Assembly (NCBI RefSeq): GCF_000002595.2 | Contig: NC_057007.1 | Coordinates: 3,169,800 to 3,233,799 of the forward strand | Direction: 5' to 3' | Origin: Chlamydomonas reinhardtii | Taxonomy: Eukaryota > Chlorophyta > Chlorophyceae > Chlamydomonadales > Chlamydomonadaceae | Length of the DNA: 64,000 nt | Part shown: positions 1 to 12,924 of the stretch, one piece after another | Position numbering within the stretch: the first letter of the stretch is position 1 | How the letters are laid out: the number at the start of each line of letters is the position of its first letter | Translations under genes and position numbers: made by a program | Notes under the pieces: generated by a model | Seen by the model: only the letters and a program-made list of their open reading frames with translations | Databases searched by the model: none | Told to the model about the DNA's origin: nothing

Positions 1-320
1 CGCTTGCTATGGGCCCACACACCAGTCGGTGTGCCGAAGCTTCTCAGGGATAAGGTTTTGTGTGTATGACTGAATGTACCAGCGACCTGGCTGGCCACCG
101 GTGACAGCGGCAACCCGTGTGTGTGTGTGTGTGTGTGTGTGCGTGTGATGCGAGGACGGGTCCACATACAGCCCCGCCTACTCACACAGGGGTTTGGGCA
201 AACAATCTGGAGAAAAGAGGCCACAGGTGCAGAAAAGTGTTGGGGGTAGCACCTGCTAAGAGCCCACACACCCGTTGGTGTGCAAAGACTCCAGGGGCGT
301 GTTTGATAGTTGCGGTGACA

Positions 321-580
321 GTGGAAAGCTAAGCGTGGATGGATCTGCCTTTGTGTTGTATGTTGGATGACGGCAGGTGTGGAAAGCTAAGCGTGGATGG
401 ATCTGCCTTTGTGTTGTGTGTTGGATGACGGCAGGAGTGGAAAGCCAAGCGTGGATCTGCCTTTGAGTTGTATGTTGGGTAATGGCAGGAGCGGAAAGCC
501 AAGCGTGGATCTGCCTTTGTGTTGTGTGTTGGGTAATGGCAGGAGTGGAAAGCCAAGTACGGATCTGCCTTTGTGTTGAT
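321..580. repeat. Minisatellite, about 58-bp unit, ~4.5 copies
   Basis: Units begin with GTGGAAAGC or a near match at about 321, 379, 437, 490 and 545, giving spacings of 58, 58, 53 and 55 bp. Each contains CTGCCTTTGTGTTG or a one-base variant. Open frames across it are only repeat translations. A looser pair of GCCCACACACC blocks lies just upstream, near 12 and 264. Confidence 0.85.
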
Positions 581-2590
581 GAGCCGTGGCCCGTGCGGTA
601 TCCTGCCTACCTGCTTGCCCAAGGGACGGGCAAGGGTGCCGACGGAGGACTCACAGCTGTGGGTTGAATATGCGGCAGTCAGGATTTCCCGACACGCCAC
701 ACTTTCACCACATGCTACAACATGCTCCGCAACGCACGCGCGAAAGCCTGTGCGTGTGCGGAAGCACCTGAGGTGTTGCACGATGTTGCTCGCTTCGGGC
801 AGCACGCCCAATACGGAGGATGACATCTGGGGTGATATGTGCTTGAAGATAGATAATAGTATTGTTTACGGGTGTTGGGAGTCGGCGAGCGACAGCGAGC
901 ATGCCGATGGTGCCGCGCCGGTTGAGAAGTTGTTAGGAGTTCTGGATTTACAGTTGCGCGCCGCTTGATAAAAGCTTCAAGCAGCACAGGCCTGACAAAG
1001 AATTCGGATAAAAACGTTGGTGTGCTACTGCACGGCTGCGAGGTTTCAATCTGTCGAAATAAGACGCAGTTTCGGTCATTTGCTCGGGCACGTCCCATAG
1101 CATTTCGCAGCTCGTGTCGAATGGTGTGGTTTGGTTGCTTTCCTTGTGAAGTTAGTGTTGATTTTGGCCTGTTGAACAGGGTGAACATTTGTAGTTGCGT
1201 AGCAGCGTCTCTACCTGCCGACCTGTGGCCTGGAGATGGCTGAAGTAGCTGGAGTTTGGTACGGGAAGAGGCCACGACGCGCGAGCCTTCAAATGGGCGC
1301 ACGCGGCGTTGTTTCTTCACTCCACCAACAAGTACACAAACAAGTACAAGCGTGCGAGTCAATCAACAAACAATTAAAGCTCTCCAAGTTTCCTGTAACA
1401 AGCAATCAAGCTTGTCTGTTTCCCCTTCGGCCTGACGGCCCTGTATCCGACTCTCGCCGCGAGCGGGCGCTCCCCCTCCGGTCTCTCCGCCGGCCCGAAG
1501 GGCCGGCGCTGTATTGTGCTGGTGTGTCCTGTGTAGCTATCCCCAGCCACAGGCCCCTCACAGGTTTCCCTGCGTTTCCCTCGTCGTCGTCCTCAAGGAG
1601 CCGTCGACTACTTCTCCGCGCCCCGTCAGCGACTACAGCTGCCCGCGTCTGTCTCCAAAGCACCGCCTGCCGTCTGCGCCACGCCAGTGCTACTTCTCCG
1701 CCTTCTTTGCGAGCCACCACCCGGCTCCCTTGCCTGCTTCACGCTCCGTGTTGCAGAGCCCGCAGGTCGCCTCGAGCCCTCCTGCATTTGAGACTCCCTT
1801 CCCTGCGTGCCTGTGCTTAGGTTTCCTGTGTCGCAGCAGCTTGGTGTCGTGCCTTGCACCCACCAGCTCCGGCCCTGGTCCCTGCCTTGCACTCCCGGAA
1901 TCCCCTGCCTTCGCCTCCTACTCCCTTCTCTGCCTTCTCCTTCTTCCTTCGCCTCCTTCGTCAGCCTAGCACCACCCGCCTCCAGTCAGCGCCGCAGACC
2001 ATCCAGAGCCCAGTGCTCCGTGACCCCTGCCGCTGCCTGTGTGCGTGAGCGTGTGTGTGAGTCCCGGCTGCTGCTTCACCCCTGAGACTCCTGAGACTCC
2101 CGAGACTCCCGTATATACATATCTCCCGTCAACCCATTCAAGGTTCGCTGCATCTACACCGCCGCCGTCCCGAAGCCAAGACCTTCGTCCAAGGGCCGCG
2201 TGTGTGTGCCTGTGTACCGTACCGTACGCGTGTGTTCGTGTGCGTGTGACCGGTATCCCCCCAGTCCTGCGGTTGTTAGTGGTGGCACGACCGACAAGCG
2301 GTTCATCGCGTCTTCATACGTGAGCCCGTGCACTACAACGCATTACACAACCCGTGGGCGCGAAAAAGTTTTGTACTTTCCAGGGTTTCCTGGGCGTGCG
2401 CCTTTTGGACTCACAGGCCGGCGGGGGCGCTGAGCCTGCTCCACCAGCTCGAGGCGGCAGTCAAGGTGCGTGCGGCCGCGTCCAGGTGCCTGACCTACCG
2501 CCTGGGATCCCTCCCTGCAGCCGCCCTGCACCACCGCCTGCACCACCACCACCACCACCGTTTGGTGTGCCGATAGGTGCTCAACTCCTC
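581..2590. other. No gene recognised; CT-rich intergenic sequence
   Basis: Both strands show only short open frames with no family resemblance. From about 1420 to 2130 the + strand is strongly pyrimidine-rich, with many CCTGC/CCTCC words. A small triplet of GAGACTCCC/T units lies near 2085-2108. I see no splice-consistent exon chain. Confidence 0.5.
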
Positions 2591-2692
2591 GTATGCGGCC
2601 CCTTCCCCTCGGGCTCGGGCATGTAACCTGGTACCGGGAATTGAATAAATTACCCCACCATCTCCCCCATGCCATGCGTCTCCGTGATTCTG

Positions 2693-3171
2693 GTTTCTTT
2701 GTTGGAATAGTGAAACCAACCCCCGCCGCCACCCCCCGCCGCCACCCCGTGCAGACCGGCTCCTGGCCCTCCACCGCCGCTGGAAACGAGCCCACCGCCG
2801 GGGCACCTGCGCCCGGACCCGCCGCCACCACCGCCGCCACCACCGCCGCCACCACTGGAGGCAATGGCAGCAGTCACGACCAAAGCCACGACCAAAGCCA
2901 CCAGCACCACCAGCACCAGCACTCCCCCTGGCCCGCCGACGCTCTGGACAAGTTGCGGTGCTACCTCAAGTCGGTGACCGCCAAGGATTGCGGCGTGATG
3001 GTCACCCTGCAGCACGCCGCGCCCGCCACAGCCCTCGCAGCCGCAGCCGCAGCCGCCACCGCCACCACCGGCAGCACCGCCGCCGCGCCCGGGGCCGCAC
3101 CGGCAGGGCCCGAGCCGGACCGGACTCGTTTAACTCATTTTACACTGGTACCCTCATTTTCATTCCTGTAG
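2693..3171 (+). pseudogene. Orphan IPK1-like C-terminal segment
   Basis: An open frame in this stretch contains a 25-residue block at about 2938-3012, including KLRCYLKSVTAKDCGVMVTL. It resembles the late TAKDCSIM block of inositol-pentakisphosphate 2-kinase (IPK1), the enzyme that makes phytic acid from InsP5. In the family this block follows a Cys-rich motif and precedes a final I-D-L-x-x-K-P segment. Neither neighbour could be found within about 1.5 kb, and the flanks are Thr/Ala/His-rich low complexity. It may be a duplicated fragment, or the only conserved exon of a strongly diverged gene. The boundaries are those of the open frame, not of a proven gene. Confidence 0.35.
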
Positions 3172-4815
3172 CACATACTAACGAGGCAGCCAACGCTCAT
3201 GGAGAGGGACAGAGAGGGATTAGGACTGAACGCAGATTAATTAACCATGACGGAGATTGAACGCGGAGAAATGAAGGAGGCCCACGAACTCCAAATGATA
3301 CAAAACCTTATCAGATATGATTGCGGGTTACAAAGAAGGGGACAGTGTAAACACTCGGCAGTCTTCGGCACGGGGAGACCGCCATGCCCGCTTGGCTGCC
3401 CGACTCAACTCACAGCTGTGTAGGCGTGCCGAAGCCAAGCGAAACGCCCGCCAGAGCCACACCAGACACAGCATCCCAAGATACGCGGCTCATAAGGCAC
3501 CGCTACGCCACACCAAACAGCACGACCACAGGCCACAGTACCGAGAACACGACGCACCGCAGAGCACCACGCCACACACCGTCAGGGAGACGGGGGCGGA
3601 GAGGCAACGTTGTCCAGGAACATCACCAAGATGCGACCGCTAGGCCCCCTGGACAGGAACGCATGGCCCGAGGGGACAGAGTCCCAGATATGCTATTGGG
3701 GGGCTTGAGTCAAGGTCTTCTCATTGTCAAACTGATGTGATCGAGTTCCTGCCTCGGTCTTAAGATAACTGCCTATATAGCATTCATTTGATATCTTGAT
3801 GAGGGAATCACCAAGTATGGGTCGCCGACGCCCGCCTGGTTTCGTGTGGGTTTGCCCGCCCAGAATCCCCTGGGGCCCGCCGCTTTCAATCCTGCCGCAA
3901 TGGGCATGCGCTTTAAACTGCAGCAGGTGCCTCTCCATATCCATGGGGATGTGACAATTTCAGCAGCGCCCACACGGCGCCATGAGTGTGGCGGATGATG
4001 ACTGGCGGTGGGCACGCTCCCGATCACAGTGACGCTGACGGTTCAAAATCCGGTGCTGACATTGGGCAAATGTGCGGCTTCATTATTCAATCGATAGGCT
4101 CAGAACCATACACTCCTACTGCTGCTGACGAACGCGCCGTGACAACGCTTGACGCACCTGTGAGCGAGAGGTCTTACTGAAGGTCACTGTCGCTGTCTGC
4201 CCGGTTCACTTCCAAGCGATAACTTGCAAACGACACACACAGCCCTCATTTAACCTACATAGAGGCCAATCTAAGGGTCAAGGATACCAAATTTCGGCTG
4301 CGGGCCCACCTGTAGGCTGTCCTTAGCTAAATTGACGACGTTTGTGGACTGGCATAATGGTCAGGCTACTGGCTCACTAACACAACGCTCATGAGGGCGG
4401 ATGGCGCGTTTCAGCTGAGGAGTCACACCACATGGCCAGTGGTCCACCCGTCGAGGGCAACCGAACGCTGGTGATCACCTCTCAGCGCGGCCAGGTATAT
4501 CCGTTCGAGGCGGCCGCGAAGCTAGAGGCGTATCAAACAGGCGCGAAGCCGGCGCCGCAGCAGGTGCGCATTACTTTACACGCATGCTATGTGTAAGAAG
4601 TCAAAAAATTTAAGACTAGCGCTCAGAAAGTCGCTTGCATGTCACGGAAGGGTTGTTGTGTCGCGTTCCGCCAGTGGTGCCCGCCCCTCGGCGACCCCCC
4701 CTCTCCCCCCTCCACACACACACACACGCAACCCCATCGGCACCAGGGGCACACCTCCTCTCAGCCGCACAATGCGCCTTCTAGTTCACTCCCAACCCAC
4801 CTCGCATGTCTGCCA
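3172..4815. other. No gene recognised
   Basis: Intergenic DNA upstream of the permease. Open frames are short and lack family resemblance or a consistent exon chain. The last few hundred bases probably hold the permease promoter and 5' leader; no clear TATA box or other motif is visible. A short run of CACACA lies at about 4713-4726. Confidence 0.4.
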
Positions 4816-7800
4816 ATGCCGCAGCTCCATGCCCTGCACGCCCAGCACCACAACGGCCATGCCGCTCCAACAAAGGGGTCCAGCTTCGCGTCTCCCTACT
4901 TCGGCAGTAATAGCTTCACAAGCAAAAAGCAGCAGAAGAGCGGCCGGGCTGGTGGCGGGCAGCCGCCACGCGCCTCGCGTGCGGGCAAGTGGGATGAAGT
5001 CAAGCTGTGGCAGCTCGGTTACCGACAGGTGCGTCGGCGCTTTAGGTGGTTGTTTACGTGCATTGTGTTTCATCCCCCATTCGGTCCTTGGAGATTTGGT
5101 AGCAATAGCGTAGCTAGCACTGGCTGAAGCGCATGAGCGGGTAAGGGTTGGGCTGGACAGGTTATGGACATGATGGCAGGGCCCACGGTGCATGCCATGC
5201 ATTACATGCTCACCCCCGGTCTGCAGGAGCTGCAACGCAAGTTCTCCATGTTGAATAATCTTGCCATCGGGACCAGCGTACTGTCATTCTTCGCAATCAA
5301 TGGTGCGTTGTGCCACGTAGTGGTTGTGTGTCGGTTGTGTGTGCGGGCGGCTGGCCTTACACAACTAACCCCTTAACAACAAACACGATCGTTGGCACCG
5401 CACCCGTACGAAAATGTGCTTCCCTCACACACGGACATTGACACACACGCTCTTTCGCCCACGCGCCCCGCGTTTGCTCGCAGACACGTACGGCACACAG
5501 GGCATGGCGTACGGCGGCCCTGTGAGCGCGGTGTGGGGCTGGCTCATCTGCAGCGCCTTCAGCCTGTGCGTGGCGCTGTGCCTGGCGGAGCTGCTCAGTG
5601 CGCTGCCCACCAGCGGCGGCATCTACTACTGGTGGGTGCTGGCGGCGCCGGGGCAAGGGAAGGGGCATGGCAGGGGCAGGACGGGGTCAGGGGCAGGGGC
5701 AGGGGCAGGGGCAGGGGCAGGGGCAGGGCAGGGGCAGGGGCAGGGGCAGGGCAGGACGGGGGCAGGGGCAGGGGCAGGGGCAGGGGCCGTTGGGGCAGGG
5801 GCAGGGGCAGGGAGCAGGACGAGGTCTACACCACCGACACCGCACACACTCCATGCACCCGACCCTGTTCAGGGGCACCCCTGACCCCGTGGAAATAAAC
5901 CCACAACAATGTGCGCCGCACACGCACACGCGCACGCAACCACGCAGGTCGTTCAGCCTGGCACCGCGGCGCCATCGGACGCTGGTGTGCTGGATGGCTG
6001 GCTGGCTCAACTTGCTAGGCCAGGTGTGTGTCACGTGTATGTGTATGTGTGTGTATGTGTGCGCGCGTGCGCGCGCAATCCCTACTGTATGTGCATGCCG
6101 GGGGCGACAGTGTCGGGTGCTGTGTGCGCGCGCGTGCGCATTGGCTGACGGCCTAGGTGCATGCGTGGGTACTGAAAGAGACTGGATTGGGTTGCTTGGG
6201 TCCCTGGGGGTGCACACGGCCACGCGGTGTTTAACAAGACCGTACTAGTACTCACCACGGCTCGCTGCTTACGCCCCTCACCTCATCCTCCTCCACTTCA
6301 AACGTGTGATTTAATCACTTCGTTCTTTCATGAATGGCTATCCCCGCCCCCCGCCCAGGTCGCCTTCACCGCCGGGCTGGAGTACACACTGGCACAGGGC
6401 GTGGCGACGGCTGTGTTCATGCAGACCCACGGGGCGGCCGGCGCCGCCAACTCGGACGGCGTGCGCCTCAGCCGCACCGCAATCCTGGGCGTGCTGGCTG
6501 CCATGCTGCTGGTGCGTGCCGTACGTGCCGGCCGTACGACAGGGGGCTGCAGGGGCCCGTATGACAGGGGTCTGCAGAGGGGAACGGCTGACGGTTGTAC
6601 GGCATGCGTGCTGCGGCTGGAAGGGCTGGGCCTACAGTGTGCGGACAGTGCGGATGCGTTCATCGCTGCGCGGGCGCGCACACGCCTGTTACCACCGGCA
6701 GAGGAGGCCCGCTGCTAGCGTCAAATGCAGTGCCTACCGTAATTGCCTGCGGGCTTCACGAGCCCTTGCCTTGGTCCGGCGCGCACTACTCGCCACGTAC
6801 GCATCCTGCTCATTTCCTGCCGTGTCTCCGTCTTCACTCTATCGCTGATGACTCCGATCCCTCCCGCCCCCTCCCTCCGCCCTGCCGCCACAGACCCACG
6901 CCGCCCTCAACTCGCTGTCGATCCACCTGACATCCTTCCTCGCCACAACCTCATTCTTCTGGCACGTCATTGCGACACTGGCGCTGTGTATCTCCATGAT
7001 GCTGATCGCGCCAAAACTCAACTCGCCGGACTTTGTGTTCACAATGTGGACGCCCAACAGCCAGGTCCATGGTGGGTAGCAGTGGCTGGCCCCCACCGTG
7101 CCCGTCGGCAACACGCTTGATCGACGCATGATGAGTTCCCAGCAACCAGCAGTTCCAAAGCTGCCCGCACCTAAGCACCTGCACCTAAGCACCTGCACCT
7201 AAGCACCTGCACCTCAAAAATGCGCCCACCACACCTAAACACACAGGCATCACCAGCCCCGCCTATATCTTCCTCTTGGGGCTGCTCATGAGCCAGTGGA
7301 CAATCATGGGGTACGACGCCGCCATTCACGTGGTGGAGGTGCGTGCGTGATGGCGAGCATGATGAGGCCCGCCGGGGCCGCCATGTATGCGGTAACTCCA
7401 CTGCATGTGTGGAAAAGGCCTGCGCGTTTCAACTCGATTTGTACCGATCCACCGATGTACAACCAGATACAGCTCGCTTGCTTACATTCCCTTGCTGCCA
7501 ATCGTTACTGTGCACGTGCACGCAGGAGACCATAGACGCAGAGAACGCGGGCGCCCGCGCGCTCGTGGGCAGCGTGGTGGTGACCAGCGGCGTGGGCTTC
7601 TGCCTCATCATCTGCCTCACCTTCGCCTTGCAGGTAGGAACCGCAACACGCAAAGCAAACATGCATGCACATGTTGCCACTGGCCGCGCGTGGTGCGGCT
7701 TGAATGGTTGCATGTGCGGATGCACCAGTCCCCGCCTATCATGTGCACAGCTCGCCACGAATTGCATGAATCTTGCCTTGATTTGCCCATCCAGCTACCT

Positions 7801-8781
7801 CCATGCATCCCGTGTCTGGGCGCCCGCCTTGCTTGGCGCTGCGGCTTATGCTCCCTATCCCCAACTCGCTCCTTCCTTTGCATTCGATTGCTTTTACCGT
7901 CAGAACGAGGCCAACCTGCTCAACCCGCACAACGCCACGGGCGGGCAGAGCGCCATGATACAGCTGCTGTGGTGCGTGCGTGCGGGCGGGCGGGCGGGCG
8001 GGCGGGCGGGCGGGCGTGTGTGCGTGCGTGCGTGTGTGCGTGGTCATGGCTGGCTGGGGTGGTCATGGCTGGGATTGAGGGAATGTTGGGGATGTGGTGG
8101 TCGGTGGGCCGGCCGTGTGTGGGTGTGGGCGTGTGGTTGTGGGTGTGGGTGTGGGTGTGGGTGTGGGTGTGGGTGTGTGCATGTGTGGAAAGCACAGGGC
8201 GAACGGGTTGACAGTGTGCATGCCAATGCAGGTGTGCATGTGTGCACACCAGTGGCGCGGACGTGGATGGACGACGAGGCTTTGCTTGTTTGGGCCTACT
8301 TCCTGTTGGACCTACCCCGTCCCTGCGTCTTAGCGTCTCTGTGTCATTGTGAACTAACCCATCCCCAACCCGTTCACACGAATGCGCATACAGGGACGTG
8401 TTTGCGGCGCGGTACGGCACAGGGTACGGCGCCGTGGGGCTGTCGTACGTGAGCCTGGTGAGCTGGTGTGTAGTGGGGCTGTCGTACGTGAGCCTGGTGA
8501 GCTGGTGTGTAGTGGGGCTGCGGGGTCCCTGGTGAGCTGGTGTGTACGCGCGGGGGGGGGGGAGAGAAGATACACGTACCGCTGCCAGCGCACAAGGTGG
8601 ACCCACTAGTTGTTCACTCATGCGCCCACGTCGTCATTCATGCGCAACCCACAACCCACAACCACCTGACGCCATGTACCGTATTACAAATACAGGTGGG
8701 TTTGTTCTTCGCCGCCTACGCCTCGCTGTGCGCCAACGCGCGAATGCTTTATGCCTTCTCCCGGGACGGCGCCATGCCAGG

Positions 8782-8843
<62 letters not shown>

Positions 8844-10327
8844 CGTGATGCATGGTGCTCTCTCCCTCTCTCTCAGGTCTCCTCCATTCACTGACACACA
8901 TACCCGTGCACCAGCCACAGCTTGTGCTCTCCAACACACTCACGCCCCACCCCAGCTTGTCTACCGTCTACCACTTCCTTAACGAATCATGAATGTAACC
9001 TCCCTCCCTTCCCGCCCCCCCTTCACTTCATATTTGATACACACCATCCCATGGATGGCTACCCCCCCCCACACACACACACACGCAGGCGCGCGGCTGT
9101 GGCGGCGCCTGGCCCCCGCCAGCCGGCTGCCGGTGTCCGCCACGTGGCTCATGGCGCTGCTGGCGGCGCTGCTGGCGGTGCCGTGCATCTACAACGACCT
9201 GCTGTTCGCGACCATCAGCGCCGGCAGCGTGGTGGCGCTGAGCCTCAGCTACGGTGGGTGAGGGGCGGCTGCTGTGTATGTGTCGCGTGCCAGTGTGGCG
9301 GGTGTGGCGGGTGTCCATTTGTCGCGTTCCGGCTTGCATGCCAGGCATACCCGCCTCGCGTGGCTCATGCGGCCGTGGTGCGGAGCGCCGGGGTGAGGGG
9401 GTGAGGTGGCGCTGATGAGCCTCAGCTGCGGTGAGGAGCGGGTGTAGGGGTGGTGAAGGGTGGGTGAAGGGGTGGGTGAGGGGTTACGAGGTGAGGCGTG
9501 GCAGTCGGAACCAGCGCGTAATTCCAAGTACACACTGAGCCTGAAAGGGTGATTGGGCAAGGGGAGGATCGGGTCTGAGGTGAGTGTGGTGTGTGTTCAC
9601 TGGAAAAGTTCCGATTAGAAGTGCGACGGGGCGCAAAGAACGAGCCTTGACCCCTTACCTTGCTCCGTCCCGTACACGCACACGCACACGCAGGCATCCC
9701 CATTTTCCTGCGCATCTTCCACGACCAGTACTCCTTCCTGCCGGGGCCCTTCAACCTGGGCCGAATGTCCAAACCACTCGCCGTCGTCGCCTGCATCTGG
9801 ATCCTGCTGGTGAGGCAGGCAGGCAGCATGGGGGGGGCAGGCAGCATGGGGTGGTGGTGGTGCAGATAATAGCCGAAACTAAACCAGGGGCGGTATGTGC
9901 GGGGCAGCCAGCAGAGGGGAGGCAGGCGGAGGGGCATAGCGTGGGGGCAGGGTCGCACCTGGATTCAGGCTGGTGCCAGCCACATGGGTGCGCGAGTAAA
10001 TAAAGGAGTGGAGGCACGGGGGCATTGCGGACCCAAAGTGCGTGTGACAGCCTGCGCGGGCCCCGAGCGAACAGCCTGCCTCCTGCCTACCCGGCCCTCT
10101 ATCTTTCGCTCGATGGTTTGGCGACCCTTGCCCCTGCCCCTACCCGCCTCCCTGTGCAGACCAGTGTGGTGTTCGTGTTGCCCACCACCTATCCCATCAC
10201 GCCCGGGTCCGCCAACTACACAGCACCGCTCATCGTGGCGGTGCTGGCGCTGGCCGCGGTGCTGTTCTATGCGCCCGGCTTCGGCGGCCGGCAATGGTTC
10301 ACCGGGCCCGCGCCCAACCTGGAGTAG
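4816..10327 (+). CDS. Amino-acid permease, APC superfamily (BAT1/GABA-permease-like), 14 exons
   Basis: Likely a plasma- or organelle-membrane amino-acid transporter. The exon chain keeps phase throughout: 4816-5028, 5227-5302, 5484-5631, 5948-6023, 6359-6511, 6894-7071, 7247-7338, 7526-7633, 7904-7971, 8394-8457, 8696-8780, 9089-9253, 9694-9809, 10160-10327, giving 569 residues, normal for the family. Recognisable family blocks are ELQRKFSMLNNLAIG (first membrane segment), GPVSAVWGWL, TSGGIYYW, GWLNLLGQ, AYIFLLGLLMSQWTIMGYDA, and ANARMLYAFSRDGAMPG near the late SRD motif. About 12 hydrophobic segments are expected. The start is the first Met in frame before the soluble N-terminus; an upstream in-frame ATG at 4639 is possible. 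Exon 10 and its donor are partly duplicated in the following intron. The intron after exon 3 is a (CAGGGG)n minisatellite. The substrate cannot be told from sequence alone. Confidence 0.9.
5655..5815. repeat. (GGGGCA)n hexanucleotide minisatellite in permease intron 3
   Basis: Nearly pure GGGGCAGGGGCA repeats with small interruptions. They lie wholly inside the intron between permease exons 3 and 4. The long open frames on both strands here are dipeptide repeats and do not code. Confidence 0.95.
8434..8550 (+). repeat. 39-bp tandem repeat spanning a permease exon end and splice donor
   Basis: Units start with GTGGGGCTG at 8434, 8473 and 8512; the third is partly diverged. Each of the first two carries the last codons of exon 10 (VGLSYVSL) plus the donor CTG|GTGAGC. 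Because 39 is divisible by three, a donor one unit downstream would add 13 residues in frame. Confidence 0.85.
8781..8841. repeat. (GT)n microsatellite beginning at a splice donor
   Basis: A GTGTGTGCG(TG)n tract starts at the donor of permease exon 11. Similar TG or CA tracts occur in many introns of this window. Confidence 0.9.
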
Positions 10328-12910
10328 TGTCAACGCGCGTTGGAGTGAAGGAACGGCCATCACAAATTTGCCATCACAGGTTTAGGCAAGTTAGTAATCG
10401 TATGAAATCACGGGTGCGTGACGGCGGGCGTGACAGCGGAGCCGATGGCGGGGCTGACGGCGCGCGTCGCGGGCGCGGGCGCGTGCCCTTGCATGGGCGG
10501 CTACCGGACGTGCACGCCCACGGCCGGCACATACCACCCGCCTCATCATGTGCCCGGAGCCAACACTTTCCCGCTGCAGCTTCGTGTGTGTGCAGCACAT
10601 GCATTGCGAGAGGTTTACATGGGGTCAGGGGTAAGTAGAGTGGGCACCCCTGCGCTGATGCGTGCATGCCACCTGTCTTTCAAGCGGTCGCCAGTGAAAT
10701 TGCCGAATGCAGAGCAGGGCAAGTACCGTAGTCTAGGAGCGGTAGGAGAATGACGTATCCATGATGGTGGTGGGTGTGGGGCCATACGTACGACAACAGT
10801 GACAGCAGTCACACCACGATATCCAGAGCGTCCTGTCAATGCATGGAAGCATGGGTGGAGTATGCACGGAAAAAATACAGCAGGCGGCCAACCGCCGCGT
10901 GCCAAGTGCGGTATGTTGACACGCACTTGCATGCAGATTGAGGCGTGCCACATGCGTACGGCAAGAAAACAAGGTACTTTCTTTGGGCTGTACCTGTATG
11001 CGGTTGCATTATTTGCAAAGGAGACGGGTGTGCATGTGAAGTCATGCATGTATGGATGGCAAGGCCGCGTTGTACATGAGAGCTGAGGGTGCGTTTGGGG
11101 AGGGAGGGGCGGCGGGCGGAGTTCATTTCAATCCCAAAATAAATCATTGCATCCAGAAACCTATGGGGGGACAGGGCCACGGGTACCGCCCTCAGAGGCC
11201 ACTGAAGCCTTCTGGGTTGGTTCTGTTTGTGGCGCCTGCTATCACAATGGGTAATGTGCGTGGTGGTGGCGTGCGGAGAAACCATTGAACAGGAAGAGAA
11301 GGAAGTACGTGGCGACATGGGTGACACGCCATTATGCTGCACGGCATGTCAGGGACTGTACAAGGGACTTACTTTATTTGCATTGACAAAAAATGTGATG
11401 CATTTGCAATGCGTTTGGATTATGGTCAGTCGGAGATTGCGTAGCCCTTGGAAGGGTGTCTGTTGACTTGGGAGGTTCTATCTTGGGCGGCACATTCGAG
11501 ATTGGTTGTGCCCAGGTGGCCTGCTTGGCTGCTGGTGGTGAAGGGGCCGAGTGGGCGGTTTGGGAACGGCTGCGGAGTCACCATACGTAGTTGCCGCACA
11601 CACCCAACCAGTTGACGACTCAAGATTTCCCATGATCATGGCTGCATACGGTATGCATGACGCAAGGGTGCACTGTGCATGCATGGGCGTTACTTTGTCA
11701 TAATGGGCGCCACTTACTTTATCTTAATGGATGCCACTTTGTGTTAATCATTGATTTGCTGGACGGCACTGCGTACTGTGCGTCTGGGGGGGCTTGCCGG
11801 GCTTTGCGTCTCCCGTCCAGCATTTCAGTTTCGAAGCAACACTCTGGCCGTATCAATAATCCCTGCTGCAGCAAGATGTCCCTGTACTACTTCGTAGCGG
11901 CCCAAAGATCGTGCCAGGAGTCGGTTGGTTGGCGGCAGGCTGAGAATGCGTGGGGCTGAGGACGAAGTTGCATGCCCATGCCGCATTCATGTCGCATTGG
12001 ATGTTAGCATAAAGTGCTGGATGGATTAGACGGACGTGCCAGTTGCCTGCAGCCCCTTTCTTCTGGTTTTATTATTGCCAAGCTTGAAGCTACACGGCAC
12101 CATGCTCGATATGCATTCGGTTTCTCGAAACGTATGTGGGATGCGCAAGCTTCTTACGACCAGGGGTGTGCGTTTCTGCACTCCACTTCAATGAACGCAA
12201 TCATGTGTAAAACAATCAGAAAGACCGCAGAGGCCCCACCCTGCAATCTCCGAAACCCTCTTGCAAAACTTGCCCTGCCCCCCTGCCCCCACGGCCCCCT
12301 ACCCGCACCGCAACACTACCTTGTTTGCATTTCGTGCATGCAGCCTAACACGGCCGCACGTATGTATGCCAAACCAGCGGCCACGCACCCGACCCTATGT
12401 CCAACTTACACAACTTACCCATGAACTCCCGCCCACGCACATGGCTTGGTTCATCATATGACACTGTCCCATCACATACCCATGGATTCCGCGCAGCCTG
12501 CAGCCAGCCAGTCATGCTCCCTGATGCCGCCTGGCTCTTGCAACTCCACAAGGACCTCCGCATTAATGACCTCCGCAGCAGCACATCAATACAAGAAACA
12601 GTTACACATCAATACAACAGTTGACTGCCGCCTCGCTATAGCTCCTGTCACATTACACTGCTGCTGCACCCTCTCGCGCTGTCCGCCGCAGGCCCGCAGC
12701 CCGACTGCTGCCGCAGGCTGCCGTTACCATCAGGCTCAGAACCTGAGGGGTGCGAGGCGCGGCATGAAGGGCTTTGAATGTGAGGAAGACTGCTTCGAGT
12801 TCAGGAGTGGCAGTACGGTATGTACGTACGTCAAACAGCGCTAACCCAGAGGAGGTAGGGGCATTCGCACCCGCACCCCCACGCACCCACACCCGCTACC
12901 GCTCCCGCTC
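10328..12910. other. Permease 3' region and intergenic DNA, no gene recognised
   Basis: No exon chain or family match was found on either strand. The permease 3' UTR begins here; the first clear TGTAA on the + strand is at 12206-12210, about 1.9 kb past the stop, so the true polyadenylation site is uncertain. Scattered AT-richer stretches (11350-11450, 11690-11760) suggest non-coding DNA. Confidence 0.45.
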
Positions 12911-12924
12911 CCGCACCCGCACCC

